Positions 16,742-25,539 are shown, numbered from the stretch's first letter. The stretch: DNA of 64,000 nt from an uncultured Eubacteriales bacterium (GCA_949299505.1 CASGAS010000002.1:1-64000), one strand, 5' to 3'. Numbers and translations are program-made. Notes: generated from the letters alone by a model not told the origin.

Positions 16742-17468
16742 GATTTATGATTTTCTGGATTCGATAGCCCCGTTTGTCGGGCAGGCCGAATGGGACAACA
16801 GCGGCTTTTTGGTCGGAGAGCGAAACGCCTGCGCCGACCGCGTTCTGTTCGCGCTCGACGCGACGCCGCAGGTTGTTGCGGAAGCGAAAGAGAAGGGGTG
16901 TACGCTGCTTGTGACGCATCACCCGATTTTGTTTTCCGCGGTGAAATCCTTTACGGAGCATAATCCGGCCTATTTGGCCGCAAAGGCCGGCGTCGCCGTC
17001 ATCTGCGCGCACACCTCCTACGATTTTGCCGCGGGCGGCGTTGCGGACGTGCTTTGCGAAACCGTCGGGCTGACGGACGTCTCTGCGTCCGAATGCGGCG
17101 AATTCCGTATAGGGAAAACGCAGCCCGTTTCGGCAGAAGCGTTTGCCAAACGCGTTGGGACGGCGCTCTCGGCGCCGGTGTTTGCGGCTTTGCCAGAAAA
17201 GGAGCTGCGCACAGTTGCCGTGTGCGGCGGCGCGGGCGCCTCCTTTTTGCAGGCGGCAAAGGCGCAGGGGGCGGATGCGCTGCTTACAGGGGAGGCAAAG
17301 CACCACGAGTGGCGCGAGGCTCAGGCACTTGACATTGCGCTTTTGTGCGCCGGCCATTTTGAAACGGAGCACCCGGCTGTCGCGGCTTTGTGCGACCGCG
17401 TGCAGGCGGCTTTCCCGCAAATTACCTGTATTTTGTCCGACCAGACCGCACCCGCTTGTCTTCAATAA
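16728..17468 (+). CDS. Nif3-like dinuclear metal centre protein
   Basis: A 246-aa member of the Nif3/YqfO (GTP cyclohydrolase I type 2-like) family, which forms metal-binding toroidal hexamers. Seen are WDNSGFLVG, the metal-ligand region LLVTHHPILFSAVKS, CAHTSYDFAAGG and the C-terminal GHFETEHPAV. It is the short form, without the inserted CBS/PII-like domain of Bacillus YqfO. The ATG at 16728 follows AGGAGG. The true activity of the family is unsettled. Confidence 0.9.
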   Translation: MLAGEIYDFLDSIAPFVGQAEWDNSGFLVGERNACADRVLFALDATPQVVAEAKEKGCTLLVTHHPILFSAVKSFTEHNPAYLAAKAGVAVICAHTSYDFAAGGVADVLCETVGLTDVSASECGEFRIGKTQPVSAEAFAKRVGTALSAPVFAALPEKELRTVAVCGGAGASFLQAAKAQGADALLTGEAKHHEWREAQALDIALLCAGHFETEHPAVAALCDRVQAAFPQITCILSDQTAPACLQ

Positions 17469-17477
17469 GGAAACGAT

Positions 17478-19223
17478 ATGGCATTAGACGGCATTACTTT
17501 GCATTTTCTTAAAACCGAATTGGATAAAACGCTTGTCGGCGCGCGGGTGGAAAAGGTACACCAGCCCGGCAAAAGCGAAATGATTTTGCTGCTTCGCACA
17601 CGCCAGGGGCCTTACCGTCTGCTGTTGTCCGCCGAATCTTCGTCGCCGCGCGTGCATATCACGACGCAGGCTGTCGAAAATCCGCAGAACCCGCCCATGC
17701 TCTGCATGCTTTTTCGCAAGCATCTTTGCGGCGCGGTGCTTGTCGGCTTTAGGCAGGCGGGACTTGACCGCGTGCTGTTTCTGGATTTTGACGCGACAAA
17801 CGAAATCGGCGACCGCGTCCGCCTGACGCTTTGCGCCGAAATTATGGGACAGCACAGCAACCTGATTCTGCTTGACGGCGATGGAAGGATTCTCGATGCC
17901 ATCAAACGCGTAGATGCGAGCAAATCGGCCTTCCGTGAAATTTTGCCGGGGCTTGTCTACCAGGCGCCGCCGCGGCAGGATAAGCTTGCCTTAACGGATG
18001 AATCGGCGGCGGAGACCTGTCTTGCCCGTATTCAGAAAATCCCGGATGCGCCGCTTGCAAAAGCGCTGATGCAGCATGTCGAGGGGATTTCTCCCATTGT
18101 CAGCCGGGAACTTGCGTTTCGCGCTGGCGGCGACTGTACCTGCACGGTTCGCGAAGCCGGGGAGGAGAAGCTGCGTGCGGTGCTGCGGCAGCTTGCCGCA
18201 AGTCTTTCCGCTTCTCCCGCGCACTGCGTGGTTTGCGACGAGGAGGGGAAGCCGTTTGATTTTTCCTTTCTCGATATTCTGCAATATGGCGTTTTTTTAC
18301 AAAAGGTCGAATATGCCGACTTTTCCGCCTTGCTCGATGCGTTTTACGCCGAACGCGACCGCCTGCTGCGTGCAAAGCGGCGTGCCGGGGACTTGCACAG
18401 GTCGCTGCAGACGCTGCGTGAACGCACGGCGCGGAAAATGGCGAACCGCAAAGCGCAGCTCGAAAGCAGCGCGGAAAAGGAAAAGCTGCGCGTTTTCGGG
18501 GAATTGATTCAGGCGAACCAGTATGCGCTCGAAAAGGGCGCGTCCGCCTATACGCTGGAAAATTATTACGACGAAAATAAGCTCATCCGTATACCGGTTG
18601 ACCCGGCGCTGACGCCCTCTCAAAATGCGCAGAAGTATTATAAGGCGTACAAAAAGGCTTCGACGGCAGAGAAAATGCTTGCGGACCTGATTGCGAAGGA
18701 TGAACAGGAGCTGCAGTACCTTGAGTCGGTCGAGGACGCGCTTTCCCGCGCACAGGGGGAGAGCGACCTCTCGATGATTCGGCAGGAGCTTATCGACGGC
18801 AGGTATTTGAAACGCAAAAAGGGCGGCAAGCAGCGCCTGCCCAAAGAGCAGCCGCCCTACCGCTTCCAGACCAGCGAAGGCTTTACGGTCTTAGTCGGCC
18901 GCAACAATGTCCAGAACGACCGCCTAACGCTTAAGGTCGCCAAGAATTATGACATGTGGCTGCACACACAGCACTACGCCGGTTCACATACGATTTTGCT
19001 GTCCGAGCACCGCGCATTTACGGACCTTGCGATTTCCGAAGCCGCCGCTATCGCAGCCTATTTCAGCAGCGCGCGCGACGCGCAGAAGGTGCCGGTGGAT
19101 TATACGCTTGTCAAAAACATCAAAAAGCCCGCCGGCGCAAAGCCCGGAAAAGTCATTTACAGCACATACAACACAATTTATGTTGCGCCGCGGGAGCCGG
19201 AAGAAGCCCCGCAGGGAAAATAA
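17478..19223 (+). CDS. rqcH: NFACT-family ribosome quality-control protein RqcH
   Basis: Bacterial homologue of Rqc2/NEMF that binds stalled 50S subunits and adds C-terminal alanine tails to nascent chains. The 581-aa protein has the NFACT-N domain (DGITLHFLKTELDKTLVGARVEKVHQPGKSE), a middle helical and coiled-coil part rich in Lys/Arg/Glu (about residues 290-420), and the NFACT-R domain (NYDMWLHTQHYAGSHTIL, SYTLVKN-like region, PGKVIYSTYNTIYV). In pathogens the family is also called fibronectin-binding protein. It is the last gene of this run and is followed by a strong terminator. Confidence 0.92.
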   Translation: MALDGITLHFLKTELDKTLVGARVEKVHQPGKSEMILLLRTRQGPYRLLLSAESSSPRVHITTQAVENPQNPPMLCMLFRKHLCGAVLVGFRQAGLDRVLFLDFDATNEIGDRVRLTLCAEIMGQHSNLILLDGDGRILDAIKRVDASKSAFREILPGLVYQAPPRQDKLALTDESAAETCLARIQKIPDAPLAKALMQHVEGISPIVSRELAFRAGGDCTCTVREAGEEKLRAVLRQLAASLSASPAHCVVCDEEGKPFDFSFLDILQYGVFLQKVEYADFSALLDAFYAERDRLLRAKRRAGDLHRSLQTLRERTARKMANRKAQLESSAEKEKLRVFGELIQANQYALEKGASAYTLENYYDENKLIRIPVDPALTPSQNAQKYYKAYKKASTAEKMLADLIAKDEQELQYLESVEDALSRAQGESDLSMIRQELIDGRYLKRKKGGKQRLPKEQPPYRFQTSEGFTVLVGRNNVQNDRLTLKVAKNYDMWLHTQHYAGSHTILLSEHRAFTDLAISEAAAIAAYFSSARDAQKVPVDYTLVKNIKKPAGAKPGKVIYSTYNTIYVAPREPEEAPQGK

Positions 19224-19253
19224 AAAGACGCAGGTTTTACTGCGTCTTTTTTC
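19223..19253 (+). terminator. Intrinsic terminator after rqcH
   Basis: Perfect stem AAAAAGACGCAG / CTGCGTCTTTTT with loop GTTTTA. The A-run on one side and T-run on the other let it serve the convergent DUF378 gene as well. Confidence 0.92.
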
Positions 19254-19259
19254 CTATGG

Positions 19260-19478
19260 TCATTCGTCGTTTTCGGCTGTTGCCAGCACATCGCTTTCGC
19301 GGAACAGCAGGGAAATGCACCATACCGCAGCGATTGCGACCAACGTGTAAATAATTCGGCTGAGGACGGCGTCCTGTCCACCGAAGATCCAGCTGACGAT
19401 ATCAAACTGAAACAACCCGATGGAGCCCCAGTTGATGCCGCCGATGATCACCAAGATCAATGCGATTCTATCCAGCAT
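19260..19478 (-). CDS. DUF378 small membrane protein
   Basis: A 72-aa protein with two transmembrane helices. It matches the DUF378/YuzA pattern: LDRIALILVIIGGINWGSIGLF in the first helix region and LSRIIYTLVAIAAVWCISLLF in the second. The ATG at 19478 lies 9 bases after AAGGAG; a TTG at 19487 directly follows that site and is rejected. Function is unknown; the family is widespread in Firmicutes. Confidence 0.88.
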   Translation of the reverse strand: MLDRIALILVIIGGINWGSIGLFQFDIVSWIFGGQDAVLSRIIYTLVAIAAVWCISLLFRESDVLATAENDE

Positions 19479-19588
19479 CGCTCTCAACTCCTTCTTCTGT
19501 GTTTTCGCTGCCAGGTGGCGGCTCGAACATAGTATAAGCGGAAAGCGAGCAGATATGTAAAGTGAAAAAGCCGAAAAATTTTAACAAA

Positions 19589-20776
19589 TCAATAGGTGCC
19601 GGCAGCTTTGCGCAGGGCGTCTACGCGGTCCGTCCGTTCCCAGGGCAGGTCCAAATCGGTGCGTCCCATGTGCCCGTAGGCGGCAAGCGGCTTGTAGATG
19701 GGGCGGCGCAGGTCGAGATATTCCATAATGGCCGCCGGGCGAAGGTCAAAAACCTCCGTTACGATTTCGCTTAAAACGTCGTCGGAAAGCGCGCCGGTTC
19801 CAAAGGTGTCCACCATGACGGAAACAGGGTTTGCAACGCCGATGGCGTAGGCAAGCTGCAGCTCACATCGGCTTGCAAGACCCGCCGCAACAATGTTTTT
19901 CGCGGCATAGCGTGCGGCGTACGCGGCAGAACGGTCCACCTTCGTCGGGTCTTTCCCGGAGAAGCAGCCGCCGCCGTGCCGGCCGATGCCGCCGTAGGTA
20001 TCGACGATGATTTTTCGTCCCGTAAGTCCGGAATCGCCGGCGGGGCCGCCGGTGACAAACCGGCCGGTCGGGTTGACGTAAATAATGGTGTCTTCGTCAA
20101 ACAGATCGTCCGGCACAATGGGCTTAATGACGTGCTTTACAATGTCCGAACGAATTGTAGAAAGCGGCGTGTCGGCATGGTGCTGCGCGGATACGACGAT
20201 GGTGTCTACCCGAACCGGCTTGTTGTCGGCGTATTCTATGGTGACCTGCGTTTTCCCGTCGGGGAACAGGTAAGGCAGTGTCCCGTCCCGACGCACGTCG
20301 GTCAGGCGCTTGGCAAGTTTGTGCGCAAGGGAAATGGGCAGGGGCATCAGTTCCGGCGTTTCACAGCAGGCGTATCCGAACATCATGCCCTGGTCGCCGG
20401 CGCCGTGGAGGTTGTAGTCGTCCGCTTCGCCGGTTTTGCGCTCATAGGACTTGTCCACGCCCAAGGCAATGTCGGGCGATTGCTTGTCAATGGCAATGTC
20501 CACGCGGCAGGTACGGCCGTTAAAGCCGCTCTCGTCGTTGTCGTAGCCGATTTCACAGACCACATCGCGCGCGATTTTTTCAATATCAACCTTCGCCGTC
20601 GTCGTGATTTCGCCCATCACCATGAGTCGGCCGGTAATACAGGTCGTCTCGCACGCAACGCGGCCGTTGGGGTCCTGCGCCAAAATCGCGTCCAAAATCG
20701 CGTCGGACACAGTGTCGCAGACCTTGTCGGGATGGCCTTCGGTCACGGATTCAGATGTAAACAGGTGCTTGTTCAT
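19589..20776 (-). CDS. metK: S-adenosylmethionine synthase
   Basis: Makes SAM from methionine and ATP. The 395-aa length is normal. Motifs are [21 protein letters not shown], the hallmark [33 protein letters not shown], and [28 protein letters not shown] lies upstream of the ATG. Expression is predicted to be controlled by the SAM-I riboswitch in its leader. Confidence 0.97.
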   Translation of the reverse strand: MNKHLFTSESVTEGHPDKVCDTVSDAILDAILAQDPNGRVACETTCITGRLMVMGEITTTAKVDIEKIARDVVCEIGYDNDESGFNGRTCRVDIAIDKQSPDIALGVDKSYERKTGEADDYNLHGAGDQGMMFGYACCETPELMPLPISLAHKLAKRLTDVRRDGTLPYLFPDGKTQVTIEYADNKPVRVDTIVVSAQHHADTPLSTIRSDIVKHVIKPIVPDDLFDEDTIIYVNPTGRFVTGGPAGDSGLTGRKIIVDTYGGIGRHGGGCFSGKDPTKVDRSAAYAARYAAKNIVAAGLASRCELQLAYAIGVANPVSVMVDTFGTGALSDDVLSEIVTEVFDLRPAAIMEYLDLRRPIYKPLAAYGHMGRTDLDLPWERTDRVDALRKAAGTY

Positions 20777-20805
20777 AAGGTCTCCTTTTTTTGATTTCCG
20801 CCTTA

Positions 20806-20840
20806 TAAAAAGCGCCGCAGGCGCAGGCCCGCGACGCTTT
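20806..20840 (-). terminator. SAM riboswitch expression-platform terminator
   Basis: On the minus strand, arms AAAGCGTCGCGGGC and GCCTGCGGCGCTTT pair over 14 bp (two G-U pairs), followed by TTTTTAT. It lies between the aptamer and the metK ribosome site, so SAM binding would favour termination. Confidence 0.88.
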
Positions 20841-20845
20841 GTTCG

Positions 20846-20948
20846 CCTTATCTCTCAGCCGTTTTGGCTGTAGGAATTGGCACCTTGCACAAATGCTGCA
20901 GGTTGCCGGACTTCACAGGGCCTGTCCCTCCGTCACTCTTTATAAGGA
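20846..20948 (-). promoter_or_regulatory. SAM-I (S-box) riboswitch aptamer
   Basis: Reading the minus strand, the S-box consensus elements appear in order: a P1 arm with TTATAAAGAG, GACGGAGGGAC, GGCCCTGTGAAGTCCGGCAACC, AAGGTGCCAATTCC, and GAGAGATAAGG closing P1. These are the diagnostic SAM-I segments. Together with the terminator at 20806-20840 it forms a standard OFF switch for metK. Confidence 0.95.
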
Positions 20949-20972
20949 ATGCAATATCCGTTTGTCCATGGT

Positions 20973-21001
20973 ATTGTATACCGAAACACACGCTTTGTCA
21001 A
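20973..21001 (-). promoter_or_regulatory. Sigma-A promoter of metK
   Basis: Minus strand: -35 TTGACA (20996-21001), 17-bp spacer, -10 TACAAT (20973-20978), about 25 bp upstream of the S-box. Confidence 0.75.
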
Positions 21002-21026
21002 TTGTAAACCGACATTTTTTTGAAAT

Positions 21027-21614
21027 TTACGCGTCCTGCAGCGCGGCGTCGAAGGACGCTTTTGCCGCACACAGGATTTTTTCTGGGTCGTTGCCGACAA
21101 TGTCGAGTCCCTCCGCGGCGATGCGAAACGACTGCCGTACGCCGAAAAACTGTTCGCAGACCGACCGGACATAGGCGAAGCCGTGGTCGTTCGCCCCGAT
21201 GGGGCCGCCGGCCGTTGTGATATAGACGAGCCGTTCCGCATTGCAAAGGCTCACGGGCCGCCCTGACTGGTCATAGGAGAAGGTGACGCCCGAGCAGGTG
21301 ACGTTTTCAAAATAAATTTTCAGCAAGGCCGGGAAAGAGAGGCCCCAGTAGGGCGCAGCGACAACCAGCCACTGCGCGGTACGAAACTGGTTGGCCAGGT
21401 CAAAAAACGGCGCGTCTGTGCGCCCGGCGCGCAAAAGGCGGTCCCGTTCTGTCAGACGTTCCCGGTCCAGCGGCCGCAGGCAAAGCTCGGAAAGCTTTAC
21501 GCGGGTGATTGCGGCATCGGGCACAGCATCCAAAAAACGCTGCGCAAGCAAAAGCGTGCGCGACTGCTCTTCGCGTATGCATGCGTCAATAAACAGAACG
21601 GTCTTGTTTCCCAT
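21027..21614 (-). CDS. Flavodoxin-fold NAD(P)H-dependent oxidoreductase
   Basis: A 195-aa protein of the flavodoxin_2/azoreductase type, which binds FMN and reduces quinones, azo compounds or similar acceptors. Visible features are the N-terminal VLFIDACIREEQSRT phosphate loop region, WLVVAAPYWGLSFPALLKIYFE (a strong family match), and VYITTAGGPIGAND (flavin-binding). It begins 13 bp after ribU, so it is likely in the FMN-riboswitch transcript. The physiological substrate is not known. Confidence 0.85.
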   Translation of the reverse strand: MGNKTVLFIDACIREEQSRTLLLAQRFLDAVPDAAITRVKLSELCLRPLDRERLTERDRLLRAGRTDAPFFDLANQFRTAQWLVVAAPYWGLSFPALLKIYFENVTCSGVTFSYDQSGRPVSLCNAERLVYITTAGGPIGANDHGFAYVRSVCEQFFGVRQSFRIAAEGLDIVGNDPEKILCAAKASFDAALQDA

Positions 21615-21627
21615 GGGTTTCCTCCGG

Positions 21628-22263
21628 TTAGCTTCTTGTCCGCCCTTTCAAGATTGGGGACAGAGGCTTGTATAAAATAAAGGTCAGCGCTGTGCTGAGC
21701 AGGCCTTTTACAAACGTAAACGGTACGTTAAAAATCAAAAGCGCTTTCCAAAGCGTGTCGGCAGAGGGCAGAATGTCCTGGTACATGGACAGAATCATGT
21801 CCATCGGCATAAAGGTCGAGTAAATGGGATATGTGATATAGTAATTGGTCAAAAGGCTTAAAGCGGCCATGCATACCGTTCCGGCCAGCGCGCCGAGAAA
21901 AGCGAACTTGCGGTTTTTTCTGTGCTTGTAGATTAGACCCGCCGGAATGACCAGGATGCAGCTCAAAATAAAGTCGGAAAGCTCGCCAATCCCGCCGGTC
22001 GACGTCGTTATCAGATTAATCAGGTTTTTGATGAGCGCCACACCCATGCCGCTTGTCGGGCCGAAAGCGAAGGCGGCGAGCAGCGCGGGGAAATTGGAGA
22101 CGTCCATTTTGATGAAGCTTGGAATCAGCGGCACGCTGAATTGCCAGAGCATGAGCACGGCGGATACGGCGCCCAAAAGCGCGGTAACCGTCAGCTTGCG
22201 GATACGCCCGCCGGAAAGGAGCTTTTTGGGGCCGGGTTGTTTGCGGACAGCTTGTTCGGACAT
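21628..22263 (-). CDS. ribU: Riboflavin ECF-transporter S component RibU
   Basis: Substrate-binding membrane subunit of an energy-coupling-factor transporter. The 211-aa protein has about six hydrophobic helices; the RibU-like motifs are FPALLAAFAFGPTSGMGVALIKNLINL, SDFILSCILVIPAGLIY and a late NVPFTFVKGLLSTALTFILY. The start ATG 22263 gives the usual length; upstream in-frame residues come from the riboswitch region. The FMN riboswitch directly upstream fixes the substrate as riboflavin with good confidence. The energising EcfA/T genes are not in the window. Confidence 0.92.
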   Translation of the reverse strand: MSEQAVRKQPGPKKLLSGGRIRKLTVTALLGAVSAVLMLWQFSVPLIPSFIKMDVSNFPALLAAFAFGPTSGMGVALIKNLINLITTSTGGIGELSDFILSCILVIPAGLIYKHRKNRKFAFLGALAGTVCMAALSLLTNYYITYPIYSTFMPMDMILSMYQDILPSADTLWKALLIFNVPFTFVKGLLSTALTFILYKPLSPILKGRTRS

Positions 22264-22310
22264 GTAGGTCGTCCCTTTCTCAAAAAATTCAAATGCGGCT
22301 GTCCTAAAAG

Positions 22311-22340
22311 AAAACCCCGCAAGAGATAAGTCTTGCGAGG
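22311..22340 (-). terminator. FMN riboswitch expression-platform terminator
   Basis: Minus strand: arms CCTCGCAAGA and TCTTGCGGGG (one G-U pair) followed by TTTTC, between the RFN aptamer and the ribU ribosome site. Confidence 0.8.
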
Positions 22341-22360
22341 CGAACGTGCAGAAAAACGCA

Positions 22361-22467
22361 TCTTCTTTCATCCGGACTTTGACCGTCGGTTCGGGAATTG
22401 CACCCGATCAGCAAAAAGCTTGTGGACTTTGACCACCGGTGGGGACTTTCACCCCGCCTTGAAGACA
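22361..22467 (-). promoter_or_regulatory. FMN riboswitch (RFN element)
   Basis: On the minus strand the RFN consensus segments are present in order: CTTCAAGGCGGGGTGAAAG, TCCCCACCGGTGGT, AAAGTCCACAAGC, GATCGGGTGCAATTCCC, GAACCGACGGTCAAAGTCC, GGATGAAAGAAG. It controls ribU and probably the downstream oxidoreductase. Confidence 0.95.
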
Positions 22468-22486
22468 GCTGTTGATTTGTACTGTT

Positions 22487-22515
22487 ATTATATGCCCCGG
22501 CTCACGGTTTGTCAA
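22487..22515 (-). promoter_or_regulatory. Sigma-A promoter of ribU
   Basis: Minus strand: -35 TTGACA (22510-22515), 17-bp spacer, -10 TATAAT (22487-22492). The -35 lies inside the last codons of the preceding MFS gene. Confidence 0.78.
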
Positions 22516-23728
22516 CCGAAGTTTTCGGCTTTTTTCGGACACCCAAAAGCACAAGACCTAAAATGGCAAGAATGGGGAAGAGGTTTCCAAAGCCAAGGCC
22601 GATTTTCAGCGCGCTGCCGTCGGTGAGCGCAGCGTCGGCCGTCTGCGCGGCGGAGGAGACGAAGCTGACAAGCCACGGGCCGACAGAACAGCCGATATCG
22701 CCCAAAATCGCCAGAACGCCGAACATGGCCGCGCCGCCGTTCGGATAGAGGCCGGATACAAGGCTGAAGGTGCCCGGCCAAAAAAGGCTGATGGAAAAGC
22801 CCGTCAGCGCGCACCCGAACAGCGCAAGCAGCGGGTTTGGCGACAGCGCGGTTGTCGTATAGCAGGCGATGCACAGAACCGCACAGGCAAACATAGCCTT
22901 TTTCAGGTTGATTTTGCTGCCATAAATCCCGAAAAGAAGGCGGCCAAGCCCCATAAATACGGCGAACAGGCAGGGGCCAAGCAAATCGCCCATGACCTTT
23001 GTGACGCCAAGCCCGGTTTCTGCAAAAAAGGACGACCACTGCGACATGGCAAGCTCCGAAGCGCCCGCACAAAGCATCAAAAGCATCGCAATGCGGAAAT
23101 TGCGTTCGGAAAACAGCTTTTTCAGCGGGATTTTTTCATCTTCCTTAAGCGTTTTCGGAAAAGGCAGCGTCAAAAAGTTTATAAGATTGCAAAGCGGGAC
23201 GCATGCCCACAAAAGCGGCAAAACGTACCAGAACCGGTCGCCGGCGAACCAGACGAACAGGGTGGAAAGCGCGACAACCGTCATCTGGCCCCAGCAGTAA
23301 AACGAGTGCAGCAGGCTCATGTCCGCTTCTTTGCGGTCGCTTGGAATCGCGTCGACAATGGGGCTTATCGTGACCTCAATCATTCCGCTGCCCATAGCGG
23401 AAACGATTGTCGCGAGCACAAGCGCCGAAAAGGGCGCGGAGGCGAAGTTCGGCAAAATGCCGAGCATCACAAGCCCTGTCGCCGCACAGGCGTGCGACGC
23501 CAAAATGACGACTTTGTAGCCGATGCGGTCGACGACCTTGACGGAAATCAAATCGACAACGGTTTGGGATAGAAAATTGATGAGGATAAGGCTTCCGATT
23601 TGCGCAAGCGAAATACCGAACTTTTCCTGAAACACAATAAACAGAATCGGGGAGAGATTGTTAATGATGGCCTGCACAAAATAGCCGATATAGCAGGCGA
23701 TGGTCGTGCCTTTGTAGGTGCGTTGCAT
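22502..23728 (-). CDS. MFS transporter, sugar/fucose-permease-like
   Basis: A 408-aa integral membrane protein with about twelve hydrophobic segments in two six-helix halves joined by a charged loop (PFPKTLKEDEKIPLKKLFSERN). Motif-like loops DRIGYKVV and GIYGSKINLKK after helices 2 and 8 fit the major facilitator superfamily. The ATG at 23728 lies just inside the 3' end of ydcF. As last gene of manA-ydcF-MFS, sugar uptake is a reasonable inference, but no substrate can be read from the sequence. Confidence 0.85.
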   Translation of the reverse strand: MQRTYKGTTIACYIGYFVQAIINNLSPILFIVFQEKFGISLAQIGSLILINFLSQTVVDLISVKVVDRIGYKVVILASHACAATGLVMLGILPNFASAPFSALVLATIVSAMGSGMIEVTISPIVDAIPSDRKEADMSLLHSFYCWGQMTVVALSTLFVWFAGDRFWYVLPLLWACVPLCNLINFLTLPFPKTLKEDEKIPLKKLFSERNFRIAMLLMLCAGASELAMSQWSSFFAETGLGVTKVMGDLLGPCLFAVFMGLGRLLFGIYGSKINLKKAMFACAVLCIACYTTTALSPNPLLALFGCALTGFSISLFWPGTFSLVSGLYPNGGAAMFGVLAILGDIGCSVGPWLVSFVSSAAQTADAALTDGSALKIGLGFGNLFPILAILGLVLLGVRKKPKTSVDKP

Positions 23729-23732
23729 GGGA

Positions 23733-24428
23733 TTAGAGATACTCCTTGTCGTCCGAAAGTTTTGCGGAACCGGAAATGGGAATGGCATCGCCGAGATAGG
23801 TGGGCTCCGGCTTCAAAATGCATACGGCAAAGTCTTTGACGCGCGCAGCGCTTTCCCGGACCTGGTTGCGCAGGCGCGGCAAAATTCCGGTGTTCGGGTC
23901 GGGCGCCGCCACGCCATAGGCGTCCATGCCGAGCGCGTTGGCAATGTAAACCGCGCGGGACAGATGATAGCGCTGCGTTACGACAATAAGCTTTTGCACG
24001 CCGAAAATCGCCTTGGCGCGGTACATGGATTCATAGGTCGAAAATCCGGCGTGGTCCAAGAAGACAACGTCCGGGTCGACACCGCGGTCCACGCAGTACT
24101 GCTTCATGGCGTTGACTTCATCGTAATTCTCCTTGCCGTGGTCGCCGGAAAGCAGCAGCCTGTCCGATGCGCCGGTCTCCAGAAGCGCAAGCCCGGTCTG
24201 CACGCGGTTTTCCACCATTGCGCCGAGCGAATCGCCGTATACGGAGCTGCCGAGAATCAAAATGCAGTCTGCGTCCATAGCGGCCGCTTCCTCTGCGGAC
24301 ACGATTTTTTGTGCGGCGCTTGCGGTGACATAGATGTTGACGCCGGCAAGGATTAGCGCACAGGCTGCAAGCAGGCAGACGAAACAGAGCAGCAGCCTGC
24401 GCGTCTTGAAAAGCTTTTTTCGCATCAT
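23733..24428 (-). CDS. SanA/YdcF-family (DUF218) membrane-anchored protein
   Basis: A 231-aa protein with an N-terminal basic stretch and one transmembrane helix (about residues 11-32), then a DUF218 domain outside the membrane: DCILILGSSVYG, ENRVQTGLALL, LLLSGDHG, DHAGFSTYESMYRAK and VTQRYHLSRAVYIAN. SanA/ElyC relatives affect envelope integrity and vancomycin sensitivity in enterobacteria; the biochemical activity is unknown. Its start overlaps the manA stop (ATGA). Confidence 0.9.
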   Translation of the reverse strand: MMRKKLFKTRRLLLCFVCLLAACALILAGVNIYVTASAAQKIVSAEEAAAMDADCILILGSSVYGDSLGAMVENRVQTGLALLETGASDRLLLSGDHGKENYDEVNAMKQYCVDRGVDPDVVFLDHAGFSTYESMYRAKAIFGVQKLIVVTQRYHLSRAVYIANALGMDAYGVAAPDPNTGILPRLRNQVRESAARVKDFAVCILKPEPTYLGDAIPISGSAKLSDDKEYL

Positions 24429-25384
24429 ACCCTCGTTTCTAAGATCTTAAGCTGCCCGCACACACAAAACGGGCCGCTGTTTGCAGTCAGCAGCAGGCTG
24501 TCGCCTTTTTTCAAGCCGAACGTCTCGCTTTCGGCCTCCAGCCGCCCTTCACCCTCCGTTATAAGCAGAGATACAAAGGAGGTCTCGTCCGCCGCGCCGC
24601 TGTAGACGCCGGAAACTTCCACCTCCCGGACGGTAAACAGGTCGCAGGCGGTCAAAAGCTGGCTTGTGAAGCCGTCATGTCGTTCTTTCTCGCCCTCCGG
24701 TCTGCCCGTATGTGTCGGCGGCGCCGTCACCGTAACGTCAAGCGCCTTTTCGGTGTGCAGCGCGCGCGGCTTGCCGTCCGCGCCGACGCGGCCATAGTCG
24801 TAAACGCGATAGGTCGTGTTGGAGTTCTGCTGGATTTCCGCAAGCAATATGCCGCCGCCGATGGCGTGCAGCGTGCCGGATTCAATGAAGAAGAAATCTC
24901 CCTTATGGACCTTGACGTGGTTGACGACCTCTAAAAACGTGTTGTCCTCTATGCGGCGGCGAAACTCCGCGCGGTCAATGCTGTTCTTAAAGCCGTAAAT
25001 CAGCTCGGCGCCGTTTGTACAGTCTAAAATGTACCAACATTCCGTTTTGCCGGGCTCGCCCTCCACGCGGCGCGCATACGCGTCGTCCGGGTGGACCTGC
25101 ACGGAAAGATTCTGCTTTGCGTCAATGAGCTTGATGAGAATGGGAAACTCAGACTTCTTATGGCAGTGTGCGCCGAGCGCGTCGGGGCCGAGGGTTTTCA
25201 GCGCCTCTGCAAGTGTTTTGCCCTGAAACGGACCGTTTAAGACCATGTTTTCGCCATCCTTGTGGCAGGAAAGCATCCAGCCTTCCGCCACGGGGTCCAA
25301 ATCGGTCTGAAACCCAAAATCGGTTTTCAGGCGCGTGCCGCCCCATAAATAATCCTTAAAAGCGGGCTGTAGACGGAAAATCAT
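24425..25384 (-). CDS. manA: Mannose-6-phosphate isomerase, class I
   Basis: Interconverts mannose-6-phosphate and fructose-6-phosphate with zinc. In 319 residues the motifs are PAFKDYLWGGTRLK, FPILIKLIDAKQNLSVQVHPDDAYA (zinc ligands), KTECWYIL, KGDFFFIESGTLHAIGGGILLAEIQQNSNTTYRVYDYGR. This is the short Firmicute form. The ATG at 25384 has AAAGGAGG upstream. It opens a three-gene unit with ydcF and an MFS transporter and is divergent from the sulfatase gene. Confidence 0.93.
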   Translation of the reverse strand: MIFRLQPAFKDYLWGGTRLKTDFGFQTDLDPVAEGWMLSCHKDGENMVLNGPFQGKTLAEALKTLGPDALGAHCHKKSEFPILIKLIDAKQNLSVQVHPDDAYARRVEGEPGKTECWYILDCTNGAELIYGFKNSIDRAEFRRRIEDNTFLEVVNHVKVHKGDFFFIESGTLHAIGGGILLAEIQQNSNTTYRVYDYGRVGADGKPRALHTEKALDVTVTAPPTHTGRPEGEKERHDGFTSQLLTACDLFTVREVEVSGVYSGAADETSFVSLLITEGEGRLEAESETFGLKKGDSLLLTANSGPFCVCGQLKILETRV

Positions 25385-25415
25385 GCCGCCGCCTCCTTTG
25401 ATAAAGTCCGAAGTT

Positions 25416-25444
25416 ATCTTAACAAAATTTCCCGGGAAATGCAA
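25416..25444 (-). promoter_or_regulatory. Promoter of manA with palindrome in the spacer
   Basis: Minus strand: -35 TTGCAT (25439-25444), 17-bp spacer, -10 TAAGAT (25416-25421). The spacer contains most of the perfect 14-bp palindrome ATTTCCCGGGAAAT (25427-25440), a good candidate operator. Confidence 0.6.
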
Positions 25445-25479
25445 CCAATGCGGCGCGGTTTTCCAAAATGTTTTGCGCC

Positions 25480-25508
25480 TTGCCATGGGCGGCCGCATAT
25501 GGTAAAAT
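25480..25508 (+). promoter_or_regulatory. Promoter of the sulfatase gene
   Basis: -35 TTGCCA (25480-25485), 17-bp spacer, -10 TAAAAT (25503-25508), about 30 bp before the start codon. Confidence 0.6.
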
Positions 25509-25539
25509 ATTGAAAAACAAAGCGGAAAGGATGAGCGAG

